From Trichobilharzia regenti (taxonomy: Eukaryota > Platyhelminthes > Trematoda > Strigeidida > Schistosomatidae), in the NCBI GenBank assembly GCA_944472135.2, contig OX235264.1, forward strand, positions 123,409,809 through 123,473,808: a stretch of 64,000 bases of DNA. Direction: 5' to 3'. Numbering within the stretch: the first letter of the stretch is position 1; each line of letters begins with the position of its first letter. The notes below the pieces were generated by a model. That model had not been told where the DNA came from and did no database searches. It saw only the letters and a program-made list of their open reading frames with translations. Shown here one piece after another: positions 10,438 to 22,446 of this stretch. The translations under genes were made by a program, and so were the position numbers.

Positions 10438-13147
10438 GTAGAACCTTGCAAATGCAGTGCATGCCTATGCAGATGGATTTCATCATATTTTAAGATTGCG
10501 TTAACTACAAAATATTGAGTACATTACCAAGTATCCCATAACGAATCACTAACGGAAGGTCGACGTGATTTCATTTGCAAGTGTGACTCCAACACTGTTA
10601 TGAAATGAGTGAAAACTTTTTTCTGTATTATACTTCTCTTATAAATTCGTGATGATACATATTACACATGGATGTTTTACATGCAGAGAATTGACTGTAC
10701 CAGTGACACTTCTGAACCCATTAACCATTCCCTTCGTTGATCACAGCAAATTAAGATAATCAGTAACTTCATACGAAGACTGAGTCAGAGTGTTGAATGT
10801 GGTCACTCAAAGTACAACAGTTTGAAGTGTGAGATTGAAGTGGTGAGCTTGAATACAGGTGCACTCTTAGAAGTCGTACATCGAACTATCGTCCTCAGAA
10901 TTAGTCTTAAACACAATTAACCGAATGAGGCATATTTGCATAATGATCTGCGTTCTACTTATTCACGACGTGGTAATTCAAAAGTGATGAAGTGATACAA
11001 TGGACAGTTAACCGATATCTTGCCTAATATAGTGACAGTAAGAAAGCAATATTGCCATTTTAACGCTTCTTGTATTGTGAAATTTAATGAACATGTGCTG
11101 TATTTTCAAAATGTATCGCATATCCCTAAAGTCTTTATATCATAAAACGTGTTCTCTCGCTCACTCCTGCAGGATATTCATGAAATGGTTTACCCAGGAT
11201 TTGTGTGTATACGAGACATGAATAATTCATGGGAAGCATCATTCAAGTGCAAATAAAGATTAATGCAACACAGTAGCCTCTCCCTTGACAATAATAGATG
11301 ACTTCAGTTAAATTTAATGTTGTATGCGTTACAATCTGACTGTAAACTGTTACTTATATAACTCACCAACCGACACTTTATTTCTTTGCGTCACGTAACA
11401 AACAAGCAAGCAAATATTTCCTTATTCAAGAAAAAATGCAAGGAGTCACCGAAATCAAGTCAACGTCAAACATATGCAGGAGGAGACTTGGATTGATTCG
11501 AAACACACAAACGATCAGCACCATGGGTGATTTAATGTATCTGATCAAATTTCCCATTGATAATTCGTCCAGAACATGTTTGAGATCACCTCATTCGTCT
11601 ATATTATCCATCTCTCAATATGGATATTCAATAAAACGCAATCCAACATCCTTAAAAATTACGTCTCATGTAATAATTTGTCAGTAAGCAAGGAACAAAA
11701 CGCCAAGGATTTATCTAATTTGCATAAAAATATCCATATATCCGTTGGTGAAATAAGCAGTTTGCTTGTGTAATTGCTCAATCAGACTACCACGAATTGC
11801 TGCAAGATCCTTAATATTGAGACAAACAAACACGCAAACATCTTGGATCTGATCGAGAAGCGATTGATTTGGCTGTTGACCGGTGTCATGAAAATGAATA
11901 TGAATCAAACAGATTCCTGCTTTTAATAGCTTCTAGGCACACAGAGATATTATTCTCATCAGTGAATTCAATCCTGATGGTTTCGTTGAGTGTGCAGCAA
12001 TTCAGGTATTCTTCTGGTCAACTATTGCGATGAATAACTAGTCAGCTAATTGTGAAGTACCCGTGCAATATCACATCACTATACACTTATCGCAGTCGTT
12101 GGAATTATCAACAGCCTCATGTAATCGTCGTATTACACACTTGACATAAATGCGATGACTCGAGTTCAGTCGGATGTTATAGGGTTCATGCATGATTTTA
12201 AATGAAATTATTTGATTTATCTTAGCACCCGTATTAAAGGTTTATACAACAATTTTAACGTTTTCTGATTATTGGGCAAATGCACATTGATTCTACTAGT
12301 TGCACACATTTGCCTTGAAGTAGTTTCACCGCTTATTTTACCTTGACTACATTGACGCCACATCGTTTGAATGATTTCAAACAAAGTGTGATAACACGTT
12401 CATCACAATATGGTTCGGACTACGTTGCTAAACAAATAATGCGAAATCCCACAAAAGGGAAAACACCTGCATCATTAAACGCCATCTATGGATAGATACA
12501 CCGAAAATTTACTGATACACATCGCAATGTAACCGGGATTTCACAACAGTTTGAAAGCAACGACGAAAGAAATTTGGCATCATCGATAAGACAAAACACA
12601 AAGAGCTACTGTCAAGCAGTCAAAAGAACCCAAAGTTCGGTGACTGTGATAACGCGATACATGAGATCTCATGTACCAATCGAGTACAGCTTATATAAAA
12701 CCCCGATCGCCTGTTAATTTAATAGTATCATCACTCAGACTATTCAAAGTGAGGCTGTATCACGTTGACGGTCACCGCTCAGATTGATTTCTAATAAATC
12801 TACTAACACTCCACAACCAGTAGTTAATTGAGATCTTGTGTCGCTTACACGCAGTGGGAATGGGTGACGTATCGAAAACATTGCAGATAACGTTCGTCAG
12901 TGAGCCGCGACATCGAGATTTCAGGAAATGACAATCACTGAACTAGCCCACACAATTTCAATATCCATCAATTTTCACAGAATTAATAGCGAGCAGAAAT
13001 CGAGATGCAGAACACAGTGAATAGACAAATATGTTTATTAATACATCACACTGGACAAAATGATTACAAGCAAAATGTTAATCTGCTGCACTACATACAT
13101 TACAAATACAGGTGATGCGATTTTCCGCTCGTTGACTAAGCCACCAA

Positions 13148-13391
13148 TCACTGCAACCTCAATCGTGACCCTGGTGAAATAGAACAAAAAACAGACATTG
13201 AAGTCACTTCATACACAACAAATTCATATCATCAATAGTTAGTCAATTAGTTGAATTATCTTGAATTACTCACGTTTGTCAATTGGAACAGTGTCCTGTG
13301 CCACAGCAGCCAACACTGTGATCACTTGGATGAGGAAGATGACGACACCGATGGCCAATCTAGATCGTAGACACTTTGACTGCATTCTCAT
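13148..13391 (-). CDS. Small secreted peptide gene, copy 2 (type I)
   Basis: Exon 1 is at 13,391-13,274 (118 nt), the intron at 13,273-13,171 (103 bp, GTGAGT to CACCAG), and exon 2 at 13,170-13,148 with the stop TGA. The product is 46 aa. It starts MRMQSKCLRSRLA, has a hydrophobic core and a signal peptidase site after AVA (residue 31), and the mature peptide is QDTVPIDKRSRLRLQ. The N-terminal Gln could cyclise, and Lys39-Arg40 could be cleaved. AATAAA is at 13,039-13,034 and the TATA box (TATAAAAA) at 13,451-13,444. The gene is head to head with copy 3 across the palindrome centre. The antisense strand of exon 1 happens to be open in all copies and should not be annotated. Function is unknown. 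Confidence 0.8.
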
Positions 13392-13815
13392 TTCTATGGA
13401 TACTGATTGTCAAGCTGTCATACACAATGATATCACTACAGCCTTTTTATACCATTTGACGCTGATCCACCCACCCACACATGCTGATGTGTGATAAGAT
13501 GGAGAGACATATTTAACATGTGTGTTCAGAGTGAAGTAGAGAGTGGTGGAACGAATCAGCATACCTGTCCACAATTTCAATTTCACCAATCAAATCACGA
13601 CTGATCTCACATATTGTCCATGATATCGGACGATGCATATGCATTTCTTAAAAAGTTTGACCCTTAATTGGCATTACACCCACACAAATGAGACATGCCA
13701 CCACGTCTTGAGACACGTCAGCATGAATGTGTTGGCTGGTGGACAGAAAAACTGTATAAATATTGTGGAGTAAAGATGATCGTTTATGGCAGCTTGACAG
13801 TCAGTATCCAGAGAA
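13392..13815. promoter_or_regulatory. Shared divergent promoter of peptide gene pair 1
   Basis: Two TATA boxes face outward: TATAAAAA at 13,451-13,444 for the minus-strand gene and TATAAATA at 13,755-13,762 for the plus-strand gene. Exactly 303 bp lie between them. A CCAAT box is at 13,586-13,590. The two halves are not mirror images, so this is the asymmetric spacer of palindrome 1. The corresponding spacer of pair 2 (37,060-37,362) has the same length and clear similarity, but only when reverse-complemented. Confidence 0.7.
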
Positions 13816-14059
13816 ATGAGAATGCAGTCGAAGTGTCTACGATCTAGAGTGGCCATCGGTGTCGTCATCTTCCTCATCCAAGTGATCACAGTGTTGGCTG
13901 CTGTGGCACAGGACACTGTTCCAATTGACAAACGTGAGTAATTCAAGATAATTCAACTAATTGACTAACTATTGATGATATGAATTTGTTGTGTATGAAG
14001 TGACTTCAATGTCTGTTTTTTGTTCTATTTCACCAGGGTCACGATTGAGGTTGCAGTGA
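13816..14059 (+). CDS. Small secreted peptide gene, copy 3 (type I)
   Basis: Exon 1 is at 13,816-13,933 (118 nt), the intron at 13,934-14,036 (103 bp), and exon 2 at 14,037-14,059. The product is 46 aa: MRMQSKCLRSRVA, a hydrophobic core, LAAVA cleavage, and the mature peptide QDTVPIDKRSRLRLQ. TATA is at 13,755-13,762, giving a 5' UTR of roughly 25 nt if transcription starts about 30 bp downstream. The poly(A) signal AATAAA is at 14,168-14,173, so the whole transcription unit is only about 400 bp. The nearest ATG (residue 3) is a weaker alternative start. The product differs from copy 2 at residue 12 (Val for Leu). The family is not one I recognise; the style resembles short secreted peptides of flatworms. 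Confidence 0.8.
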
Positions 14060-16773
14060 TTGGTGGCTTATTCAACGAGCGGAAAATCGCATCACCTGTA
14101 TTTGTAATGTATGTAGTGCAGCAGATTAACATTTTGCTTGTAATCATTTTGTCCAGTGTGATGTATTAATAAACATATTTGTCTATTCACTGTGTTCTGC
14201 ATCTCGATTTCTGCTCGCTATTAATTCTGTGAAAATTGATGGATATTGAAATTGTGTGGGCTAGTTCAGTGATTGTCATTTCCTGAAATCTCGATGTCGC
14301 GGCTCACTGACGAACGTTATCTGCAATGTTTTCGATACGTCACCCATTCCCACTGCGTGTAAGCGACACAAGATCTCAATTAACTACTGGTTGTGGAGTG
14401 TTAGTAGATTTATTAGAAATCAATCTGAGCGGTGACCGTCAACGTGATACAGCCTCACTTTGAATAGTCTGAGTGATGATACTATTAAATTAACAGGCGA
14501 TCGGGGTTTTATATAAGCTGTACTCGATTGGTACATGAGATCTCATGTATCGCGTTATCACAGTCACCGAACTTTGGGTTCTTTTGACTGCTTGACAGTA
14601 GCTCTTTGTGTTTTGTCTTATCGATGATGCCAAATTTCTTTCGTCGTTGCTTTCAAACTGTTGTGAAATCCCGGTTACATTGCGATGTGTATCAGTAAAT
14701 TTTCGGTGTATCTATCCATAGATGGCGTTTAATGATGCAGGTGTTTTCCCTTTTGTGGGATTTCGCATTATTTGTTTAGCAACGTAGTCCGAACCATATT
14801 GTGATGAACGTGTTATCACACTTTGTTTGAAATCATTCAAACGATGTGGCGTCAATGTAGTCAAGGTAAAATAAGCGGTGAAACTACTTCAAGGCAAATG
14901 TGTGCAACTAGTAGAATCAATGTGCATTTGCCCAATAATCAGAAAACGTTAAAATTGTTGTATAAACCTTTAATACGGGTGCTAAGATAAATCAAATAAT
15001 TTCATTTAAAATCATGCATGAACCCTATAACATCCGACTGAACTCGAGTCATCGCATTTATGTCAAGTGTGTAATACGACGATTACATGAGGCTGTTGAT
15101 AATTCCAACGACTGCGATAAGTGTATAGTGATGTGATATTGCACGGGTACTTCACAATTAGCTGACTAGTTATTCATCGCAATAGTTGACCAGAAGAATA
15201 CCTGAATTGCTGCACACTCAACGAAACCATCAGGATTGAATTCACTGATGAGAATAATATCTCTGTGTGCCTAGAAGCTATTAAAAGCAGGAATCTGTTT
15301 GATTCATATTCATTTTCATGACACCGGTCAACAGCCAAATCAATCGCTTCTCGATCAGATCCAAGATGTTTGCGTGTTTGTTTGTCTCAATATTAAGGAT
15401 CTTGCAGCAATTCGTGGTAGTCTGATTGAGCAATTACACAAGCAAACTGCTTATTTCACCAACGGATATATGGATATTTTTATGCAAATTAGATAAATCC
15501 TTGGCGTTTTGTTCCTTGCTTACTGACAAATTATTACATGAGACGTAATTTTTAAGGATGTTGGATTGCGTTTTATTGAATATCCATATTGAGAGATGGA
15601 TAATATAGACGAATGAGGTGATCTCAAACCTGTTCTGGACGAATTATCGATGGGAAATTCGATCAGATACATTAAATCACCCATGGTGCTGATCGTTTGT
15701 GTGTTTCGAATCAATCCAAGTCTCCTCCTGCATATGTTTGACGTTGACTTGATTTCGGTGACTCCTTGCATTTTTTCTTGAATAAGGAAATATTTGCTTG
15801 CTTGTTTGTTACGTGACGCAAAGAAATAAAGTGTCGGTTGGTGAGTTATATAAGTAACAGTTTACAGTCAGATTGTAACGCATACAACATTAAATTTAAC
15901 TGAAGTCATCTATTATTGTCAAGGGAGAGGCTACTGTGTTGCATTAATCTTTATTTGCACTTGAATGATGCTTCCCATGAATTATTCATGTCTCGTATAC
16001 ACACAAATCCTGGGTAAACCATTTCATGAATATCCTGCTGGAGTGAGCGAGAGAACACGTTTTATGATATAAAGACTTTAGGGATATGCGATACATTTTG
16101 AAAATACAGCACATGTTCATTAAATTTCACAATACAAGAAGCGTTAAAATGGCAATATTGCTTTCTTACTGTCACTATATTAGGCAAGATATCGGTTAAC
16201 TTCCATTGTATCACTTCATCACTTTTGAATTACCACGTCGTGAATAAGTAGAACGCAGATCATTATGCAAATATGCCTCATTCGGTTAATTGTGTTTAAG
16301 ACTAATTCTGAGGACGATAGTTCGATGTACGACTTCTAAGAGTGCACCTGTATTCAAGCTCACCATTTCAATCTCACACTTCAAACTGTTGTACTTTGAG
16401 TGACCACATTCAACACTCTGACTCAGTCTTCGTATGAAGTTACTGATTATCTTAATTTGCTGTGATCAACGAAGGGAATGGTTAATGGGTTCAGAAGTGT
16501 CACTGGTACAGTCAATTCTCTGCATGTAAAACATCCATGTGTAATATGTATCATCACGAATTTATAAGAGAAGTATAATACAGAAAAAAGTTTTCACTCA
16601 TTTCATAACAGTGTTGGAGTCACACTTGCAAATGAAATCACGTCGACCTTCTGTTAGTGATTCGTTATGGGATACTTGGTAATGTACTCAATATTTTGTA
16701 GTTAACGCAATCTTAAAATATGATGAAATCCATCTGCATAGGCATGCACTGCATTTGCAAGGTTCTACCGTAT

Positions 16774-16940
16774 ACATGCATCAGTGGCACACCGGTTAGT
16801 TCTCTCGTCGACCATGCATATGGTCCAAGGTTCGACCCACTGCCGACGCACACTCGATATCAATGGTCGGCCTGAAAGATTTGGACCACCGTTATCACAT
16901 GCTGAAAATTCCACACTTGTACCAGACAAAAAATAAAAAA
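16774..16940 (+). mobile_element. tRNA-derived SINE, plus strand
   Basis: Mirror of 10,270-10,437. The B box GGTTCGACCC is at 16,829-16,838 and the A-box-like GTGGCACACCGGTTAG lies upstream. The tail GCTGAAAATTCCACAC precedes ACCAGACAAAAAATAAAA. Confidence 0.78.
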
Positions 16941-18496
16941 ACTACTGTAAAATGATAGGGAATATACCGAAAAGTCCATCCGGATTCTCCAATGAACAAA
17001 TTTCGTTCATTATCACTTGTGTGAATGTCAGGTATCATACGTTGTCTTGGTAACTGTTTCAATCCTGTCTAAACTGAAACGCGTTCTCAGAGTAAAAACT
17101 GTTATGTTTGAAGTTATTGTAACTTGGAACAACCCAGACTGAGTAGACAGTATATAGACTATACTAAAATAATGTACATTGTAAAGCATGACAGTACCAG
17201 CAGTTACTAAATGAAGAAGTCATCCACACATTGTCTTCTAGAAGCTTATGCAAACTGTTGGGCACTGAGAAATATGGTGTCTATTTCTCAATAACATAAG
17301 TTATTTGTTCACAGAAAGCAATTAGTTGAGTGGTCAAATTGTATAACAAATTATGTGAGCACATTCTCACTCATGTGAATTGAAAAAGAATAACTTGAGA
17401 ATATTCCGTGAGGTTGTTACAGACGTTTCACTGTAGTTCACACGTTTCAGGAATGTGTGTTGTCTGTTATCAACTGTGAGAAATATCTATTCACAAATGT
17501 GTGTGTGGTGTGCATATTCTAATTGGATTCTGTGTGTGAGTCCGAGAATGTTATTAAGAGGAGGAGAGAGTGGATATTCTCACGAAATTCACTCAGAGCT
17601 GTGAATAGTTGCTTCCAATTTTGATTTCGGAAATACTAGTGGATTAAATAAAATCGGTGTTGACATGCGTCGTATATACTGATGAAATGTCTCCCAGATG
17701 GGAATTGATGCAGAATGTCAAATATTAAATGCCTACGTACCATGTCCCCTGAAGAATACCTTTTATTAACTACGTGATGTCCAATGAAACATTCCGATTA
17801 TGTCTTTCGAGAGTTAATTCGTGATAATGAAATTCTGGCTCAGTGATAACGACTTACACTGCAGCACTGATTGACGCCGTTTCGAACCTGAGTCCATTGA
17901 TTGTCGCAGCTATGCGTTGCAGACTAGTGTAAACTATCACGAAAGCTAGATCAGGAAATGCTTCCTGCTGATTATCTCCAACCATCTACTATCCAGAGAG
18001 CCTTTTATGAATGTCCTAAGAATTTATCTACCTGTCTGTGGGACATTTCTGTGGAGTGCATCACAATGGGTACAAACACATGTATAGTGCATCTACTCAT
18101 TAGTTTCACTTGTTGATTTGCGCTCATGGTGAGTGATTGACAAACACATACAAGTTTGTTTTGCAAACTGGTGAGAAATGATCCTCTCAGGAATTATTTG
18201 TATTTCACTTCAAATAAGCCGTTCTTAGAATGTCGTTTGCAGGATATGGTCATCTTGCCGCATATCTATGGAACTCATCATCTCAAGCTGGTCTAACAGC
18301 TGCCCATAACTATTTGCCTTATCCTAAAATCGACTAGATCAAGTCTCTTTAACACGTCTAACTCGTCCCTCAAAATTCGGATTCTGATCGATATGGAATT
18401 GTCCACAAAGTATGTGAAACCTATCCTCACTTCCATTTGCATATTGGCTGGGCACACTTTCTCGTCTGATGCACGGATGCGTACATTACTTGTTGG

Positions 18497-18688
18497 TTGA
18501 CCTCACATTCCGACTATATAATCTCCACCATCATGCGAAATCGGGCACTTTCTAAGGCTAAAGCCTACTCAAAATACCAGTGGCAATGTGTGCACCATTT
18601 ATGTCAAGTATATGAGATCACTGACTCATCCATAGAGTTTGAAATCATTCAGGTTATGATCCTCGACACACGGATTTCAGTATTTTAA
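18497..18688 (+). other. Frame conserved between modules, 63 codons
   Basis: The frame 'TSHSDYIISTIMRNRALSKA...YEITDSSIEFEIIQVMILDTRISVF' is identical in the mirror at 8,518-8,709 (-). A diverged version is on the minus strand at 62,200-61,958 ('STSHSGYLTSTM...CQMYEITDSTIVF'), and a C-terminal part is at about 57,670-57,770 ('YEGRNSNLVFEIIRMLVLDTLISV'). Conservation in one frame over three diverged copies hints at a coding exon. There is no clear start, signal or splice site. It could be old transposon-derived sequence. Confidence 0.25.
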
Positions 18689-19100
18689 CTTATTCTGGCC
18701 TTTAAATTATTGTCCGCGTCAATCGAATTTGAAAGCATTCAACAATTTTCTTCAAGGAACGGAAAGTACCACTTTCACTTTCCTCATACTGACTTCGACT
18801 GATGTTGTTTTTTGTTACAAGCATCAATCCTAGACACTGTGGTAGCACCTAATTCCATCATGCCCATTCAATTATTGTGATAAAATGACACAATGTTTTG
18901 TCGCTGTTATTGATTCAGCATCATCATCACCTCTGTCTTCTTTTGTGCATATCATAACTCCTGCCTTCGCGTAATCTGACACTGTCCCGTCAGCTTTCGA
19001 TTCCCTTCTCGCTGTGCGAAATTAATCCTCAACGACATGCAGATTTTGCAGATTTATTTCGTCTGAGCAACCTAAGCTCATCCTGGTGATTATTTCTCAG

Positions 19101-19262
19101 GAGATTTCGTCATTCACTTCACTCGATATCTGTGAAGTGTTTGGAATTGATTGCAGTGATGCTGCGCTGAACTACACAATTTCTGCGTGTCGTCCTTTCA
19201 AACTTACTGTCTTCAACATCTGCAATGGCTATCGACTTGATCATAAACACTCCTTGCATTAG
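19101..19262 (+). CDS. Candidate terminal exon with four cysteines
   Basis: After TATTTCTCAG a frame of 53 codons runs to TAG. Its features are 'LDICEVFGIDCSDAALNYT', 'SACRPFKLTVFNIC' and 'NGYRL'. The diverged copy at 58,177-58,344 aligns without any indel and keeps the frame, with about ten replacement and two silent differences by my count. Cys11, Cys18 and Cys41 are shared, while Cys30 is not. The region upstream is open in the 58-kb copy but has a stop here, which fits an exon beginning at the acceptor. I could not find the preceding exon with confidence. It may encode part of a small secreted protein; this is inference. Confidence 0.35.
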   Translation, partial: EISSFTSLDICEVFGIDCSDAALNYTISACRPFKLTVFNICNGYRLDHKHSLH

Positions 19263-19798
19263 ACATAAAAGTGATTGTACGCATAATGATGCAGTTCATA
19301 AAGGCTCACACAGAGCTGACTAGCTTCACAGGATACCAATTAATATCATTTTATTATACGTTGATATGAAGTAAATGGCCAACAACACCAGGATCAACTA
19401 TTTACAAATATTGTCCCCCTCTTACTCTTAAAAGCAACTTTATCCTCACACGCAAAATCTGATCAGAATATAAACGCCACACGCATTTGTGAATACACAT
19501 TTTGATAATAGAAACACACATTCCTGAAGCGTGTGAACTACAGTGAAACATCTGTAACAACCTCGCATAATATGACCAGGTTATTCGTCTTCAATTCACG
19601 TGAGTGAGAAGGTGTTCAAGTGGTTAGCTTAACAATTTGACCACCGGATAGTTTGCTCTCTGTGAAGAAACACAGCGTCCAATACAGGTGTACATGTCAT
19701 ATTTCCTATCTGTATGTTAACACTTCTAGATGACAGTCCAAATCCTATTCAATTTGGTCTGACATGGTTAGTTTCCACATTCTTCATTTCAATCTTTA

Positions 19799-19858
19799 GA
19801 TGATGCCTTCTCTATCTTGCTTTTGCTGACTTTGTCATGCATCACACTGTTCGTCTAA
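19799..19858 (+). other. Candidate hydrophobic C-terminal exon
   Basis: The frame DDAFSILLLLTLSCITLFV ends in TAA and directly follows an acceptor-like AATCTTTAG. The diverged copy at 58,905-58,964 (after AATCTTCAG) keeps the frame and stop with two residue changes. It could be a membrane tail or anchor exon. It is too short to be sure. Confidence 0.2.
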
Positions 19859-20016
19859 CTGAGTATACTCTCCATGCTCTCTGCTCAGTGTGAGTGGTTC
19901 CGAGTTCCTATAATGTCAGATGTCGCAGGTGCCACGATTCGAGTGCATTTCCAATTAAAGTGTATTTTGACATCTCGCGAGGATAAGTATAACAGCTGTA
20001 TTTCACACAACTGAGA

Positions 20017-20229
20017 ATGAACCTACTGCGTTCATTGAAGAATACAGTCGGTTTTGTCGGTATATTCTCCATCATTTTCGGTGGGTATTTCAGTAGTACA
20101 CAGTTGAGCACTAAGAATGGAATGAGTCCGTATTCAGACGAATTTCATCAAATTATGCGTGCTCGTTTATCACAAAATACGGGAAACGATACAAACACCG
20201 ATACAGAAAGTAAGTTTGAATCCACTTGA
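20017..20229 (+). CDS. Candidate first exon of a secreted or membrane peptide
   Basis: The 70-codon frame starts MNLLRSLKN. It has a hydrophobic stretch (GFVGIFSIIFGGYF, residues about 12-25), then a polar tail rich in Ser, Thr, Asn and Asp ('SQNTGNDTNTDTES'), and reaches a GAAAGTAAGT splice donor-like site near 20,210. Shorter relatives with the same first 20-25 codons occur at about 10,198 and 30,090 ('MNEMCLLENPDGLFGIFSI'), 59,123 ('MNLLCSLKN...') and 63,672 ('MNEMCSSENLDG'). Some of these end at a GTGGGT donor-like site instead. The recurring ATG-led frame suggests a repeatedly duplicated 5' exon. No TATA box or following exon is evident, so this stays tentative. Confidence 0.35.
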   Translation: MNLLRSLKNTVGFVGIFSIIFGGYFSSTQLSTKNGMSPYSDEFHQIMRARLSQNTGNDTNTDTESKFEST

Positions 20230-21639
20230 GAGTTTGTTATCAAATAATTGAAAACTCTTTCTATGATATCCTCCTGTAAGTAGGATTTAGAAAATAAATA
20301 TATGGCGGTTAAAACTAAGGTCTTGATATTTTATATGCGGAGAAATGAATTGATGGCTGACATTTCTGAACCTTTACTTATTCTTTCGACAGTGAAGGCA
20401 AATTCAGATAAGTATCAACACGTTGATACGAAGCGAAACACAACGTCGTGGATGTATTCACTCAGAGTACAACAGTTCGCAACATGAGATTACAATATTA
20501 CAAATCGTTACATGTGCACTCTGAACATTCACACATGGATCTGTCATCCCCATATCTAGCGTCGAACAATAACAGACGAATGAGCCGACTTCGCACAGTA
20601 ATAGTTGTTCCCCTTAATGAGGAACAAAAAAATGTAGGGCTGACGGAGTGATACACCAGATATCTCCGTGATATTTTCCTCAATATTGTGAGAGGCAGAT
20701 CACCCTATTGCTACCAGTCACGCTTCTGGTTTTGTGAAATTTGAGGAGAATACGCCATATTGTCAAAATGTGTAACGCATATCAAAAGTGTGGCCATACC
20801 ACGAAAAGAATCAAGGTTTGATTTCTGAGGTGCTGAAATGTCTGATGGAACAAAATGTTACAAATCCACTACTTGTCAGAAACGCATGTAGTCAACAGTC
20901 AATTTGCCTGCCTATCTCAGCCTTTACACTTATCCTAGGTATAGCAGCGGACTTGCATAATTTCGTTTCACTCGCAATGCACTGGTGCCCATTTTCCATT
21001 TTCTCGGCGGATATTCATGAGCGTTTCGATGACACAATGCAATAGTAGTCCGCGAATATCTGACGGTGAATTTTACATGATTTCCACTCTATGTCTTCTG
21101 CATCAGTGTGACATGTATATATATGGACACATCAAGAATATATGCGAGGATGTCTATCAGGATGACTTGATATCAGTTGGTGGGTACATTTCTGTGCAGC
21201 TCAAACGAAATAGTCCAAATAACAGAAACGCTTTCATACTATGAAATGTTATCTCCCTCACTGTCTCACTAGCATATACCTGAAAATTAGGAGAACATGG
21301 TTGATGTATAATCGATACATGATTTATTGACGGGAATCATTCGTTTCAGTGCCACTAGGATGACTGTGAAATGGTGTCCTGTTCCATGAAAATGGTGCAT
21401 TCCCGCCGATAAGGGACGACCTCAGATAAATTCAAAGTATGCTTCAAATTTGGTGCTGCCTTATTTAAATTTGGCTTTGAAATATGTTGGATAATATTCA
21501 GTTTTGATGAAACTTCAGGTGACACCTTTCACTATGGTGTTCTGCAATGAATCCGCCATCGAATATTTGGTCATACAAGTAACACACCAAACACAATTCC
21601 ACACAAAACTGATGCAGGCGAAATGTTTGAGGTCGTCAT

Positions 21640-21900
21640 TTGAAAGAAATCCGACATCCATGTAGCATACCTGTAGAAGTCACCTCATCTAATCAATTGT
21701 TAGACTATGTCTGTCTGATCACTACACTAAGATCTAAATGGAATCTACAAGGAAAAAGTATAACACCAGAGATTTGTCAGAAATATTCACAACTCTCATA
21801 TCATTGGTACAGTAAGAAATATCTTTGTGTTGGTGATGAGTTAGTCTACCACACATGGCTTCAATCTACTGTGTATTGGAACATACATGTGAATAAATAG
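21640..21900 (+). other. Open frame of 86 codons, coding status unclear
   Basis: Mirror of 5,342-5,602 and partly similar in frame to 60,747-61,004 ('MKEI.HPC.I.VEVTS.NQLLD.VCLI'). There is no recognised domain. A neighbouring frame at 22,046-22,321 (91 codons, mirror 4,921-5,196) has no third copy to test it. Confidence 0.2.
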
Positions 21901-22446
21901 CATCTACTCAAGTAGCAATTGATTTAGCCGTTTAGAGTTGCCTGTGTGTCTTCGTGTCTGTACACGCGTATGATGTGTATTTTATGCATTAAGATTGCTG
22001 AATAAATAATGCAGTACACCCCATCGTCGTATATTTTGACAGTAGATGACTGATTCTACTAGCTCCCATATTTACACACATGTGAATCTGACCACTCAGA
22101 GTACTGTGGGAAACAGCTCATCGTTATTCATGATGATCAGAATTTTCCACCATGTGGAGCAAGGCAAATCAATTAAAATGCTTTTATCGGCTTCTATCCA
22201 AAGAGAAACAATTGTGATCACCGCATTTAGTGCATATGACTGTGGAAAGTGTGCGGCTATTCAAGCTTATAATAACCAACATTCCACTCGCAGAAGCTGT
22301 CTGTCATATTTGTCAATATAAAGACGAAACCAAATGAACATCTGGTTACTGACGACTAGTTTAATCGTACTACTGCTGAGATGTTCACATAATGTATACA
22401 ATTCACATTCAACACTGTTACTAACAGAATACATGATAGGATCGCA

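Larger units (their letters stand above)
8710..13600 (+). repeat. Module in plus orientation (left inner part of palindrome 1)
   Basis: This module is the inverse of about 13,604-18,490 and is closely related to 29,000-37,200 and to 61,958-64,000. It contains a SINE (10,270-10,437) and one peptide gene on its inner end (13,148-13,391, minus strand). I see no gene in 8,716-10,180, which is largely A/T-rich sequence with stops in all frames. From 10,440 to 13,030 there are only short frames (11,436-11,687 and the antisense 11,711-11,908). Those are mirrored at 15,299-15,771 because of the palindrome and are not supported by independent copies. A degenerate 'MNEICSLEN...' frame is at about 10,198-10,265. 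Confidence 0.75.
13604..18490 (-). repeat. Module in minus orientation (right inner part of palindrome 1)
   Basis: Inverse of 8,710-13,600. After peptide gene copy 3 it holds no further convincing gene. From 14,180 to 16,770 and from 16,945 to 18,490 I see only A/T-rich sequence, a SINE at 16,774-16,940, and short frames mirrored from the other arm. A frame near 16,270-16,440 resembles the 'SEDDSSMY...ECTC' frame of 43,552-43,734 but is interrupted by stops. Confidence 0.75.

Noticed and set aside
13261..13494. Antisense frame starting MNYSRLSIGTVSCATAAN, seen six times
   Set aside because: It is the complement of the spliced peptide gene's exon 1. TATA box, splice sites and poly(A) signals all support the other strand.
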